Shown here piece after piece: positions 51,805 through 61,092 of a DNA stretch of 64,000 nucleotides. Origin of the DNA: VXYL01 sp965199875 (GTDB taxonomy: Bacteria > Pseudomonadota > Gammaproteobacteria > Pseudomonadales > Azotimanducaceae); the NCBI GenBank assembly GCA_965199875.1, contig OZ241346.1, positions 2,356,001-2,420,000 of the forward strand. The letters are read 5' to 3'. Positions within the stretch are counted from its first letter, which is position 1. Every line of letters begins with the position of its first letter. Under the pieces are notes generated by a model that ran no database searches, was not told the origin of the DNA, and was given only the letters and a program-made list of their open reading frames with translations. A program made the translations under genes and the position numbers.

Positions 51805-54024
51805 TCACCCCCGCTCGTCAATCGCCTCCAGCACCCTTGGCGGCGACAGCGGCAAATCGTCAATGCGGAATCCCAACTGATCCCGCACCGCGTTCGAGAC
51901 CGCCGCCAGCGGCGCGACGATCGGCGTCTCGCCCACGCCCCGCACCCCATACGGGTGGGACGGGTTCGGCACTTCGACGATCTGGGTGTCGATCATCGGC
52001 ATGTCGGACGCCACGGGCACTCGGTAGTCGAGGAAGCCGGCGTTCTCCATCACGCCGTCCTTGTCGTAGATGTACTCCTCGTTCAGTGCCCAGCCGATGC
52101 CTTGCACGGCGCCGCCTTGCATCTGGCCTTCCACGTAGGAGGGGTGAATGGCGCGGCCGGCGTCCTGCACAGCGGTGAAGGCGAGCACGTCCGTCTTGCC
52201 GGTTTCGGTATCCACCTTCAAGTCCGTCCAGTTCACGGAGAACGAAGCGCCGGCGCCTTGGGCGTTCAGGCTGGCCCGGCCCAGGAGCGGGCCGCCGGTG
52301 CGGCCGGCGCCGCGGGCGATGTTGGCCAGCGAGAGGGGCTTCACGTCGGCGTTCACGCCGGGCTTCGGCACTGCTTCGCCATCCACCCAGTCCACCTGGT
52401 CGACGTCCAGATCCCAGGTGAGGGCGGCGCGTTCCTTGCACTGGGCGATGATGTCTTCGCAGGCCTGCACCACGGCCATGCCGGTGGCGAAGGTGGTGCG
52501 GCTGCCGCCGGTGACGTTGCAGAAGCCGGTGCTTTCGGTGTCGCCCACGTGCGCCTTGATCTGCTCGTAGGGCACGCCCAGGGTTTCCGCGGCCATCAAG
52601 GCCATGCCGGCACGGCTGCCGCCGATGTCCGGGCTGCCTTCCATCACCGTCACCATGCCGTCCTCGGCGATGCGCACCTCGGCGCTGGACTGCATGCCGA
52701 TGTTGAACCAGAAGCCCACCGCCAAGCCACGGCCAGCGCCTTCGGGAACGGGCGCGGTGTAGTTGGGATGCTCCTTGGCGGCCTGCAGGCATTCCTTCAG
52801 GCCGATGGGCGGGAAGGTGGGGCCGTAGGGCGCCTGGGTGCCTTCGCCGGCGGCGTTCTTCAGGCGCAGGTCGATGGGGTCCATGCCCAGCTTGCGCGCC
52901 AGTTCGTCGATGGCGCACTCCATCGCGTGCATGGACTGCGGCGCACCGGGGGCGCGGTAGGCGCACACCTTGGGCTTGTTCACCAGCACGTCGTTGCCTT
53001 CGATCAGCAGGTTGGGCATTTCGTAGGGCGCCAGAACGGACATGCAGCCTGGGCCGATGGGAGCGCCCGGGAAGGCGCCTGCCTCGTAGGCCAGCCACGC
53101 CGTGGCGGCGGTGAAGGTGCCGTCGCGCTTGGCGCCGATCTTCGCCCTGCACCAGGTGGCGGACGTTGGCCCGGTGGCGCGGAACACTTCCTCGCGGGTC
53201 ATCATCATCTTCACCGGCCGGCCGGACATCTGCGCCATCTTCACCGCCAGCGGCTCCAGATAGACGATGGTCTTGCCGCCGAAGCCGCCGCCGATTTCGG
53301 AAGGAATCACCTTGATGTTGCCGACGCTTTCGCCGAGCACGCCGGCGGTCAGCGAACGCACCTCGAAGTGACCCTGGGTGCAGCACCAGACGGTGGCCTT
53401 GCCGTCTTCGTTCACGGTGGCCGTGCAGGCATGGGGTTCGATGTAGCCCTGGTGCGCGGTGGGAACCCGATGTTCGCTCTCGACGACCACGTCCGCTTCG
53501 GCAAAGCCCTTCTCGACGTCGCCGCGCTCGAACTTCATGGAGGCGGCGACGTTGCTGGCCGGCTTGCTGGAATCGCCGTTGGTGTGCTGGTTCTCGTTCA
53601 CCAGAACGGCGCCGTCGGCCATCGCCTGGTCCAGCGAGAGCACCGGATCCAGCACGTCGTAGTCCACGTCGATCAAGTCGAGCGCCGCCTCGGCCTGCTC
53701 GACGGTTTTGGCCGCCACCGCCGCCACCGCGTGCCCGTGGTAGAGCGCCTTGTCGCGCGCCATCACGTTCTTGGCGAGGTCGTTGGCGGCGTCCGGGAAG
53801 CTGTCGCCGGACACCGCTGCCAGCACGCCATCGGCCGCCAACGCCCGGCTCAGATCGACGCTCTTGATGCGGGCGTGGGCGTGCGGGCTGCGCAGCACCT
53901 TGCCGTACAGCATGCCGGGCAGGTTCAAGTCTGCCCCGAACGCTGCGCGCCCGGTTACCTTCTCGATGCCGTCCGGGCGCACCGGACGGGTTCCGATTGC
54001 CTTCAGATCTACCGCTTCTGCCAC
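51805..54024 (-). CDS. Molybdenum hydroxylase large subunit (xanthine dehydrogenase family)
   Basis: 739 residues. Binds molybdopterin cytosine dinucleotide and hydroxylates aromatic heterocycles or aldehydes. N-terminal GIEKVTGRAAFGADLNLPGMLYG marks the family; SEIGGGFGGKTIVYLEPLA is the first molybdopterin loop; VCAYRAPGAPQSMHAMECAIDELA follows; and the conserved catalytic glutamate is in GVGETPIVAPLAAVSNAV. The CODH-type VAYRCSFR loop is not present, so it is not a form I CO dehydrogenase. The small [2Fe-2S] and FAD subunits normally encoded beside it are missing in this window. Its start overlaps the phytase gene by 16 bases. Confidence 0.9.
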   Translation of the reverse strand: MAEAVDLKAIGTRPVRPDGIEKVTGRAAFGADLNLPGMLYGKVLRSPHAHARIKSVDLSRALAADGVLAAVSGDSFPDAANDLAKNVMARDKALYHGHAVAAVAAKTVEQAEAALDLIDVDYDVLDPVLSLDQAMADGAVLVNENQHTNGDSSKPASNVAASMKFERGDVEKGFAEADVVVESEHRVPTAHQGYIEPHACTATVNEDGKATVWCCTQGHFEVRSLTAGVLGESVGNIKVIPSEIGGGFGGKTIVYLEPLAVKMAQMSGRPVKMMMTREEVFRATGPTSATWCRAKIGAKRDGTFTAATAWLAYEAGAFPGAPIGPGCMSVLAPYEMPNLLIEGNDVLVNKPKVCAYRAPGAPQSMHAMECAIDELARKLGMDPIDLRLKNAAGEGTQAPYGPTFPPIGLKECLQAAKEHPNYTAPVPEGAGRGLAVGFWFNIGMQSSAEVRIAEDGMVTVMEGSPDIGGSRAGMALMAAETLGVPYEQIKAHVGDTESTGFCNVTGGSRTTFATGMAVVQACEDIIAQCKERAALTWDLDVDQVDWVDGEAVPKPGVNADVKPLSLANIARGAGRTGGPLLGRASLNAQGAGASFSVNWTDLKVDTETGKTDVLAFTAVQDAGRAIHPSYVEGQMQGGAVQGIGWALNEEYIYDKDGVMENAGFLDYRVPVASDMPMIDTQIVEVPNPSHPYGVRGVGETPIVAPLAAVSNAVRDQLGFRIDDLPLSPPRVLEAIDERG

Positions 54025-55331
54025 TTGACTCTCCTTGGACTCTTGGCGTCATCCGCCGACGCTGGCGATTTGCTTGGCACCCGCCGCAACGGCGACAGCC
54101 TCCCTTGACCGCCATAGTCCGCCATCCCAGGTAGCGTCGTCAAGGGCAGGCCGAGCGCGGTTTGCACGTCTGCCCAGGAGACGTACTTGAAGTTCTGGTT
54201 CGCCGCTTCGCCCGAGGCATCGACGTTGTAGCCGTCCTGGACCACCAGCAAGCCGGCGGGGAAGCGCTCGCCCATGGGGGCTGAAACCACGTCCAGGCCG
54301 TCGGTGTCGCCAGTGCCGTCGATGTCGGCGGCATCGGCGATTCGGAAGGTGCCGCGGTAGGCGTGCGGTGGCGCGCGGTCGAAGACCACGTAGGTCCAGT
54401 TGCCTTGGCTGGAAGCGATCAGATAGCCGGCGTTGGAGTCGGCGCCGGGCGGGGCGTAGATCGTCAGGCCTTCCACGTCGGCGGTCAGGCGGCGCGGGCT
54501 GGCAGGCAGGGGGGATTCCGCTTCGGCGGGCGGGCGAACGGCAGCGATCAACTGCCCGCTGGCCGAGTCGCCGGGTTCTGCGCCCACTCGCCAGATGCCG
54601 ACTCCCTCTTCGCCGATGAAGACGACGCCGTTGGCGTCGTCGGCGACGCAGCCCTCCGGTTGCGTCTCGGTGGGTATTCGGCGCACCTCGACGCCGCGCA
54701 GCGTGCCGGCGCCGGTGTCCTGCATGCGCCATTGCACCGCGCCGCCCTCCTTGGCGGTGGCGAAGGCGTACAAGGTTCCATCCACGGCGCTGCGGTAGAG
54801 GCAGAAGCCGTAGGGGTCGTCGACCGCGGCGTCGAGGGGCTCGGCCAGGATGTTCTGCAAATGGCCGGTGCGCGGGTCGAGCGCCCAGGCTTCGATGGTG
54901 GTGGCGGTGCGGTTGGTGCCGCCAACGACGACTCGCGAGATGCCCGACACCGTCACGTCGGTGCGCAAGTCCACGTTGTTGATGCGCCCGGCGTCGAGAC
55001 GCCAAAGCCGTGCGCCCTGCATGTCGTACACCTCGATGCCCCGCCGCTTGTTGGTGCCGATCACGTAGAAACGCCTTGCATCCGCCGGGTCCACCCAGAT
55101 CGCCACGTCGTCCGCGGCGTCGGAGCCGTCCATGACGGGTTCCGTCTCTACCTGCGCGACCACCGACACGGTGTCCGCCGGCTGCGCCTTGGGCGTGGTG
55201 TCGTAGAACAGCCGGATGATCGTGTCGCGCAGCACCGTCTCGACGTCGCAGGCCACCGCCCCCAGGGCGACGGCCGCCAGCAGGACGGTGCGGGCGGCAA
55301 CGCGACTGAACTTCGACGACGCGACGGACAC
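54009..55331 (-). CDS. Beta-propeller 3-phytase, lipoprotein
   Basis: 440 residues. Releases phosphate from phytate with Ca2+. Signal peptide with lipobox ALGAVACD (lipidated Cys near 28). The propeller begins DDVAIWVDPADARRFYVIGTNKRRGIEVYD, typical of beta-propeller phytases, and continues with NNVDLRTDVTVSG, EGCVADDANGVVFIGEEGVGIWRVG and DVEGLTIYAPPGADSNAGYLIASSQGNWTYVVFD. About six blades can be counted. Same strand and overlapping the molybdenum hydroxylase gene, perhaps only through compact packing. Divergent from a CoA-transferase gene. Confidence 0.9.
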   Translation of the reverse strand: MSVASSKFSRVAARTVLLAAVALGAVACDVETVLRDTIIRLFYDTTPKAQPADTVSVVAQVETEPVMDGSDAADDVAIWVDPADARRFYVIGTNKRRGIEVYDMQGARLWRLDAGRINNVDLRTDVTVSGISRVVVGGTNRTATTIEAWALDPRTGHLQNILAEPLDAAVDDPYGFCLYRSAVDGTLYAFATAKEGGAVQWRMQDTGAGTLRGVEVRRIPTETQPEGCVADDANGVVFIGEEGVGIWRVGAEPGDSASGQLIAAVRPPAEAESPLPASPRRLTADVEGLTIYAPPGADSNAGYLIASSQGNWTYVVFDRAPPHAYRGTFRIADAADIDGTGDTDGLDVVSAPMGERFPAGLLVVQDGYNVDASGEAANQNFKYVSWADVQTALGLPLTTLPGMADYGGQGRLSPLRRVPSKSPASADDAKSPRRVKWQKR

Positions 55332-55395
55332 GGGGCGGCAGCGGTTGGGTAGACTACGCCGGGCTTAGGAGCGACGGCGCGACAAGGAACGAACG

Positions 55396-56577
55396 ATGGC
55401 GGCATTGGACGGCATGCGCATTCTCGACATGACGCAGTGGGAGGCGGGCACCTGCTGCACCCAGAGCCTGGCCTTCCTCGGCGCGGACGTGGTGAAGGTG
55501 GAACGTCCGCAAACGGGGGATCCGGGCCGGGGCCGGGCCCGAGGAAGCACCATCGACGCCGAGTACTTCGTCAACTGGAACAGCAACAAGCGCAGCGTCG
55601 CGCTGCATCTGGACAACCCCGCGGGCCGGCAACTGCTGCTCGACATGCTACCGCACTACGACGTCTTCGTAGAGAACTACGGCCCCGGCGTCGTCGAGAA
55701 GCTCGACATCGGCTACGAAACAATGCGCGAAGTCCACCCGGAGATCATCTACGCCCGCATCAAGGGCTTCGGCACCAGCGGCCCCTACGCCCGCTACAAG
55801 TGCATGGACATGGTGGCGCAGGCCGCCGCCGGGGCGTTCTCCATCACTGGCGAACCGGACGGACCGCCGATGCGTCCGGGGCCGACGATGGGCGACGCCG
55901 GCACCGGCATGCAGGCGGCGCTTGCCATCGCCGCGGCCTGGGCGCAGAAGCAGCGCACCGGCGAAGGCCAGCTGATCGAGCTGTCGATGCAGGAGGCGAT
56001 GACCTACTACCTGCGCACCGCGGTGTCGCGCAGCCGCTTCGGCACGGTGCCGACGCCGCGCACCGGCAATGGCAGCAACCCGTTCGTCTCGCTGTATCCG
56101 TGCCGGGGCGGCAGTGCCAACGACTACGTCTTCGTCATGGCCGTGAACCCGCGCATGAAGGCGGGCGTCTGCCGCGCCATCGGCCAGCCCGGCTTGCTGG
56201 ACGCCAACCCGGACGACGCCGAGGTGCGCGCCGCCATCGCCGCCTGGACGCGCACCCGCAGCAAGCTGGACGCGATGACGACGTTGGCCGAGGAAGGCGT
56301 TTGCGCCAGCCAGGTGTTCGAGACCAGCGATCTCTTCGACGATCCTCATTTGGAGGCGCGCGGCTTCATCCGGGAGGTTCGCCACGCGCAGCACGGCGAC
56401 GTCAAGCTGCTCGGCTGGCCGGCGCGCATGTCGAAGAGCGAGGTGGAAATGCGCGCCGCGCCGCTGCTCGGCGAACACACCGCGCAAGTGCTGGCGGAAG
56501 ACTTGCGGCTTGGCGAAGACGCCATCGAGCGACTGCGCGCCAGCGGCGCGATTGGCGACGAGGCAGCCGCGGCGTAG
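55396..56577 (+). CDS. CoA-transferase family III (CaiB/BaiF) protein
   Basis: 393 residues. Moves CoA between carboxylic acids. Family start LDGMRILDMTQWEAGTCCTQSLAFLGADVVKVERP and catalytic Asp138 in CMDMVAQAAAGAFSITGEP; WNSNKRSVALHLDNPAGRQL fits the Rossmann part. The downstream region has the usual THxLAEEGVCASQVF-type end. Located near enoyl-CoA hydratase and other CoA-ester enzymes but on its own strand island. Substrate cannot be given. Confidence 0.92.
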   Translation: MAALDGMRILDMTQWEAGTCCTQSLAFLGADVVKVERPQTGDPGRGRARGSTIDAEYFVNWNSNKRSVALHLDNPAGRQLLLDMLPHYDVFVENYGPGVVEKLDIGYETMREVHPEIIYARIKGFGTSGPYARYKCMDMVAQAAAGAFSITGEPDGPPMRPGPTMGDAGTGMQAALAIAAAWAQKQRTGEGQLIELSMQEAMTYYLRTAVSRSRFGTVPTPRTGNGSNPFVSLYPCRGGSANDYVFVMAVNPRMKAGVCRAIGQPGLLDANPDDAEVRAAIAAWTRTRSKLDAMTTLAEEGVCASQVFETSDLFDDPHLEARGFIREVRHAQHGDVKLLGWPARMSKSEVEMRAAPLLGEHTAQVLAEDLRLGEDAIERLRASGAIGDEAAAA

Positions 56578-56584
56578 GCGCTGG

Positions 56585-57490
56585 TCAGCGAGACGGGGCG
56601 CCGTTCGAACTCGATTCGGGCGAGGCGTCTGACGAACCCTCTTCGGTTCGCCACTGCTCCGCGAGCTTTGCCGTGGGGTTCACCACATCGCCGTCGTGCA
56701 GCACGTCGATCGGATCGCGGCCGTCCACGCCGAGGCCGAAGCGGTGGTAGCCGAGCAGCCGCAGCAGCTCCTTCGGCAGCGTTCGCGCCACCTTCCGGGG
56801 CACCGAAACCAGCTGTATCTCCTGCGGGCGCAGATACGCCACGTTGTGGCTCATGAAGAAGCCCATGCGCTCGCGATCCCGCGAGCGGTTGGCGCCGCCG
56901 CCGTGCCACAGGCCACCCTCCCACATCAGCATCGTGCCGGAGCGCATCTCCACTTGAAGCGTCTCGACGCCCTGGTCCACGGGCCGGTCGTGCCACTTGT
57001 GGCTGTAGGGGACGATGTGCGTGGCACCGTTCTCGACGTCCTGGTCGTCCAGGGCGATGAGCGCGTTGCAGACGAAGTGGGGATGCGGGCGGGGAATCGG
57101 CCACAAGCCGTCGTCCTGATGCAGGAACTGCCGCGTTTCGCCCGGCAGCACGTTGAACAGCGTGGTGACGTTGACCTGCGTGTGCCTGCCGAGGACGCCT
57201 TCGACGAGGGCGCGAATTCGACGGTCGAGGAACAGCTGATCCACGGCCCGGGTCTTGGCCAGCAGATTGTGCGCCCGCCACGTCTTGCCGGTCTTGGTGC
57301 CGATGGCGCGCATCTCGGTGATCGGCACCTCGGTATCGAAGGCACGGCGGATTCGCGCCACTTCCCGAGCGTCCAGAAAGTCCGGCACCACGGTGTAGCC
57401 CTGTTCCTCGATCTGCGCGACGCGCTCGGCGATGTTCAGGCCGTCGACCACGAGAGCCTCTTCTTTCTGCGCGACGCGTTCGCTGGTCAT
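56585..57490 (-). CDS. Phytanoyl-CoA dioxygenase (PhyH) family protein, second copy
   Basis: 301 residues. Fe(II)/2-oxoglutarate oxygenase with ligands His124-x-Asp126 in FLHQDDGLW and His196 in LWHGGGANRS with a following Arg for 2-oxoglutarate. The family frame includes GYTVVPDFLDAREVARIRRAF at the start. Little close similarity to the copy at 34.9 kb beyond the motifs, so probably a different substrate. Stop lies 7 bases from the convergent CoA-transferase gene. Confidence 0.9.
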   Translation of the reverse strand: MTSERVAQKEEALVVDGLNIAERVAQIEEQGYTVVPDFLDAREVARIRRAFDTEVPITEMRAIGTKTGKTWRAHNLLAKTRAVDQLFLDRRIRALVEGVLGRHTQVNVTTLFNVLPGETRQFLHQDDGLWPIPRPHPHFVCNALIALDDQDVENGATHIVPYSHKWHDRPVDQGVETLQVEMRSGTMLMWEGGLWHGGGANRSRDRERMGFFMSHNVAYLRPQEIQLVSVPRKVARTLPKELLRLLGYHRFGLGVDGRDPIDVLHDGDVVNPTAKLAEQWRTEEGSSDASPESSSNGAPSR

Positions 57491-57522
57491 GTGCCGTAAG
57501 TTCTGGGTGCGTGTTCAACGGT

Positions 57523-57537
57523 TGACGGGGCCCGTCA
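57523..57537. promoter_or_regulatory. Palindrome in the divergent intergenic region
   Basis: TGACGGGGCCCGTCA is a dyad of seven bases around a central G, and CCCGTCAGACGGG overlaps it as a second dyad. It lies 33 bases upstream of the PhyH start, in the 287-base gap to the divergent MBL gene. Could be an operator or a hairpin; nothing else is recognised in this gap. Confidence 0.25.
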
Positions 57538-57777
57538 GACGGGTTGGCGCCCCTTGGGCTGGCGCACCCCATTGTCCGGCAGACCCACGGGAACGAAAAC
57601 TGGACATGCGATCACCGGCACGAACCCTCAAGTCGTTTCCAATACCGAGATGAGTATCACCTCTCGTTGGATTGACGCACTCCGTACAGGCTCACACCTC
57701 ATTGGACAAGACGAGTGCGCCATCGCCCGGCCATTCGTGGTCAAATGGGGTCGGAAGCGGCAGACCGTGCGGGCGAC

Positions 57778-58458
57778 ATGAACCCAAGCTCCGAGCTCAT
57801 CGTCGAGCAGATCCAGATCGGCCCCATGGCCAACTTCACCTACGTCGTGGGTTCGCGCAGCAGCCGCGAAGTGGCGGTGGTGGACCCGGCCTGGGACATC
57901 GACGGGCTGCTGAATCACATCGCTGAACAGGACTACACGCTCTGTGCCGCTCTGGCCACCCACTACCACCCGGACCACGTCGGCGGCGGCATGGGCGGCC
58001 ACAACATCGCCGGCATCGCCGAGCTCCTGGCCAAGAACCCGGTGAAGGTGTACGCGCACCGGGAAGAAGCCGCGGGCGTGCGCAGAGTAACCGGCGTTTC
58101 GGAGTCGGATCTGGTGAAGGTCGAATCCGGCGACAAGCTGCAGGTCGGCAGCATCGACATCGAGTTCCTGCACACGCCTGGACACACGCCGGGCTCGCAG
58201 TGCTTCCGCATCAAGAACACCCTGGTGTCCGGCGACACCCTGTTCATCGACGGCTGCGGCCGCGTCGACCTGCCGGGTTCGGATTCCGAACAGATGTACC
58301 ACAGCCTGCAAAGGCTGAAGGCGCTGCCGGACGACACGCTGCTGCTGCCGGGGCACAACTACAGTGCCGTCGCCAATGCCACGATGGGCGAAACCAAGAA
58401 GACCAACGCCTATCTGGCGGTCAAGGATCTGCCGTCTTGGAAGCAGGTGATGGGCTGA
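57778..58458 (+). CDS. MBL-fold (glyoxalase II-like) hydrolase
   Basis: 226 residues from ATG 57778. Dinuclear metal site motif THYHPDH (His62, His64, Asp66, His67), then HTPGHTPGS with His136 and SGDTLFIDGCGRVDLPGSD, which matches the persulfide dioxygenase/hydroxyacylglutathione hydrolase branch; the C-terminal LLPGHNYS supplies the last ligand. Reaction might be thioester or persulfide handling. It is 37 bases ahead of an enoyl-CoA hydratase gene on the same strand, so a role in CoA- or glutathione-thioester metabolism is reasonable. Confidence 0.88.
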   Translation: MNPSSELIVEQIQIGPMANFTYVVGSRSSREVAVVDPAWDIDGLLNHIAEQDYTLCAALATHYHPDHVGGGMGGHNIAGIAELLAKNPVKVYAHREEAAGVRRVTGVSESDLVKVESGDKLQVGSIDIEFLHTPGHTPGSQCFRIKNTLVSGDTLFIDGCGRVDLPGSDSEQMYHSLQRLKALPDDTLLLPGHNYSAVANATMGETKKTNAYLAVKDLPSWKQVMG

Positions 58459-58495
58459 TCGACTCCCAACCTAGAGATAGAGAGGAAGACAAAGC

Positions 58496-59344
58496 ATGGA
58501 CACGGGCCAATTCCGCGGCTTCGAAGTGACGATCCGCGAACCCGGCATCGCCTGGTTTCGGTTCACCACTCCGGAACGCTTGAACGGCATGACCGCCAGC
58601 ATCAAGCGCGACCTGGTGGAAGCGATCACCCAGGCGCAGATGGACAACGCCGTGCGCGTTGTCGTCTTCATCGGCAGCGGCCGCGCGTTCTGCGCCGGCG
58701 ACGATCTGAAAGGCTACGGCCGCGTGCAAGTGCCGGGCGAGCAGCTGGTGCCGGACATCGGCCACGGCCACGACAGCCCGGTCGGCACCTACAACGGCCT
58801 GCGCACCATCTCCCAGCGCGTCAACACGGCGCTGCGCGATCTCGACAAGCTCACCATCGCCGCCATCAACGGCGTCGCCATTCAAACCGGATTCTCCCTG
58901 GCCTTGAGCTGCGACTTCCGCATCGCCGCGCAAGGCGCTCGCATGGGCAGCGCCACGTTGCGCTTCGGCCTGCTGCCGGACGAAGGCGGCCAGTATCTGC
59001 TGGTGCAGCTGCTTGGCGTCGCCAGGACGATGGACTTCCTGATGCGCAAGCGAATCGTCGACGCGGAGGAAGCGCTGCGCCTGGGGCTGGTCCACGACGT
59101 CGTGGCGGCGGACCGTCTGGAAGCCGCGAGCATGGAACTGGCCACCGAACTCGCCAACGGTCCGCAGGTGTCCATGCGCTTGTTGAAGCGCTCGGTGTAC
59201 AACGCCGCCGAGTTGAGCTGGGAGCGGAGCCTGGACGAAATCGCCGCCAAGACGGGCATCTCGGACCACCATCCCGACGCCCGGGAAGGCGTTACGGCCT
59301 TCCACGAAAAGCGCTCCGCCAAGTTCAACCAGTGGCTTGAGTAG
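58496..59344 (+). CDS. Enoyl-CoA hydratase/isomerase family protein
   Basis: 282 residues with AGAGAGGAAG upstream. Crotonase fold: oxyanion-hole segment SGRAFCAGDDLKGYG and the second segment AAINGVAIQTGFSLALSCDFRIAAQGARMG; catalytic region TLRFGLLPDEGGQYLLVQLLG. The second catalytic Glu is Glu in LLPDEGG. Substrate not assignable; could hydrate enoyl-CoA or act in an aromatic-acid pathway. Confidence 0.92.
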   Translation: MDTGQFRGFEVTIREPGIAWFRFTTPERLNGMTASIKRDLVEAITQAQMDNAVRVVVFIGSGRAFCAGDDLKGYGRVQVPGEQLVPDIGHGHDSPVGTYNGLRTISQRVNTALRDLDKLTIAAINGVAIQTGFSLALSCDFRIAAQGARMGSATLRFGLLPDEGGQYLLVQLLGVARTMDFLMRKRIVDAEEALRLGLVHDVVAADRLEAASMELATELANGPQVSMRLLKRSVYNAAELSWERSLDEIAAKTGISDHHPDAREGVTAFHEKRSAKFNQWLE

Positions 59345-59384
59345 CCGCCTCCCCTGGGCACCGGCTGCCCGGCGTCCGTGCGCG

Positions 59385-60362
59385 TCAAGCGGGCAGCAGC
59401 GGTGCGACTTCGTCGCGTTCTTCTTTGAGTTCCGCTTCGGTGACGTCCAGCCTGGAGCGACTGAACGCGTTCACCGCCAACCCTTCCTTGATCCGCCAGT
59501 CGCCGGCTTCGCAGATCACCGGGTAGGAGAAGATCAGACCTTCGTCGATGCCGTAGCTGCCGTCCGAGACCACGCCCATGCTGACCACGCCGGGGGAACC
59601 GCGCACCCAGTCGCGGACGTGATCGATGGCGGCGTTGGCCGCCGAGGCGGCGCTCGATGCCCCTCGGGCGTCGATGATGGCGGCGCCGCGTTTCTGCACG
59701 GTGGGCATGAAGTCGCCTTCGACCCAGTCCATGTCCACCAGCTGCAAGGCCGGCTGCCCGGCAACGGTGGCGTGGTGCAAGTCCGGATACATCGTCGGCG
59801 AGTGGTTGCCCCAGATGGCGAGGCCGGCGATGTCCGCAACCGGTGCGCCGGTTTTTTCCGCCAGCTGGGCCAGTGCCCGGTTGTGGTCCAAGCGAGTCAT
59901 GGCGGTGAAGTTGCGGGCGCTCAGGCTCGGCGCGTTGCGCTGGGCGATCAGGCAGTTGGTGTTCGCCGGATTGCCGACGACGAGCACCTTCGCATCGCGC
60001 GCGGCATGCTCGTCGAGCGCCTTTCCCTGCACGGAGAAGATCGCCGCATTGGCGCTCAGCAGGTCGCTGCGTTCCATGCCCGGCCCGCGCGGGCGGGAGC
60101 CCACCAGAAGAGCGATGTCGACATCCTTGAAGGCCGCGTTCGGATCGTCGGTGGCGACGATGCCGTGCAGCAGCGGAAAGGCGCAGTCGTCGAGTTCCAT
60201 GACCACGCCGCGCAGGGCGTCCATCGCCGGCGGAATCTCCAGCAGCTGCAGAACGACCGGCTGGTCCGGCCCAAGCATGGCGCCCGAAGTGATTCTGAAG
60301 ACCAGCGCATAGCCGATCTGCCCGGCAGCGCCGGTTACCGCGATACGAAGTGGCGTGGACAT
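59385..60362 (-). CDS. mdh: Malate dehydrogenase
   Basis: 325 residues, the size of the cytosolic-type, NAD-dependent enzymes. Oxidises malate to oxaloacetate in the TCA cycle. NAD loop GAAGQIG (11-17), substrate arginines Arg92 and Arg98 in GSRPRGPGMERSDLL, Asp159 and Arg157 in TRLDHNRA, and catalytic His187 in WGNHSPTMYP. These are all in place. It ends convergent with the enoyl-CoA hydratase gene. Confidence 0.96.
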   Translation of the reverse strand: MSTPLRIAVTGAAGQIGYALVFRITSGAMLGPDQPVVLQLLEIPPAMDALRGVVMELDDCAFPLLHGIVATDDPNAAFKDVDIALLVGSRPRGPGMERSDLLSANAAIFSVQGKALDEHAARDAKVLVVGNPANTNCLIAQRNAPSLSARNFTAMTRLDHNRALAQLAEKTGAPVADIAGLAIWGNHSPTMYPDLHHATVAGQPALQLVDMDWVEGDFMPTVQKRGAAIIDARGASSAASAANAAIDHVRDWVRGSPGVVSMGVVSDGSYGIDEGLIFSYPVICEAGDWRIKEGLAVNAFSRSRLDVTEAELKEERDEVAPLLPA

Positions 60363-60449
60363 CCAAAGCGCTCCTCAAAGTGGGCAAGACGCCCTTATGC
60401 TAATCCAACCATCCCCTTCAAGACCGCCCTCGAACCCGCTGACGGACGG

Positions 60450-60914
60450 TCACCCTTGCCCGTTGCCACCGATCAGCCGCGCCATGCCCCGGTACGCGCC
60501 TTCCGCGTACCACCTGCCGGCCGCGCGGCAGGCAAGCGCAGTCTTTACGAAGGGCGCAATGGGCGTCGGCAGTCGCTCGGCGGGCGCGAATACCAGCGCA
60601 TCGCACTTGTCCTCTTCGCCGATGGCGGCAACGCCTCGCCACTTGGTGGCTTCAAAGACGAAGTTGATGCCTTCCGCATAGGGCAGCACCAGCATCGGCC
60701 GGATCGCTTCGACGTCGATGCGGGCTTCCTCGCGGCACTCGCGCACTGCCGCTTCAACCACGGTTTCGCCGCGGTCGCGGTGGCCGCCCGGCAGCGTGTA
60801 GCGGCCGTCCATGACGCCGGTGTTGGCGCGGCGCAGCAGCAACAGCCGCCCCGCGTCGTCCCACACCAGCGTGTGCGCGAGCACGGCGAACCCGGCTCTG
60901 GCGTGTTCGGGCAT
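60450..60914 (-). CDS. NUDIX hydrolase
   Basis: 154 residues from ATG 60914. The Nudix box runs from Gly44 to Glu63 (GHRDRGE then REC REE), with the metal-binding glutamates present; the glycine after the box is replaced by Arg. Cleaves a nucleoside diphosphate linked to another group. The family resembles MutT-like enzymes with WDDAGRLLLLRRANTGVMDGRY before the box. Start has only a weak ribosome-binding site. Confidence 0.87.
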   Translation of the reverse strand: MPEHARAGFAVLAHTLVWDDAGRLLLLRRANTGVMDGRYTLPGGHRDRGETVVEAAVRECREEARIDVEAIRPMLVLPYAEGINFVFEATKWRGVAAIGEEDKCDALVFAPAERLPTPIAPFVKTALACRAAGRWYAEGAYRGMARLIGGNGQG

Positions 60915-61092
60915 GGTCTTGGTCCACCGTTGCGGTGAACGCTGCAACCGCGCAACGCCACCGGGTGCGAGCCATTGTAAGCCCGCGGTCGGTCGCGCTT
61001 CGTGCGCTTCGTGCTCAGGGCTGGGCGGGGCGGGGTGGCAGTCGCGGGCTGGGCTGGCGCAGCCTCGTTGGCACTGGCATGATTCCGCGACG

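Noticed and set aside
51955..54108. A 717-residue plus-strand frame
   Set aside because: Antisense of the molybdenum hydroxylase gene; shadow composition.
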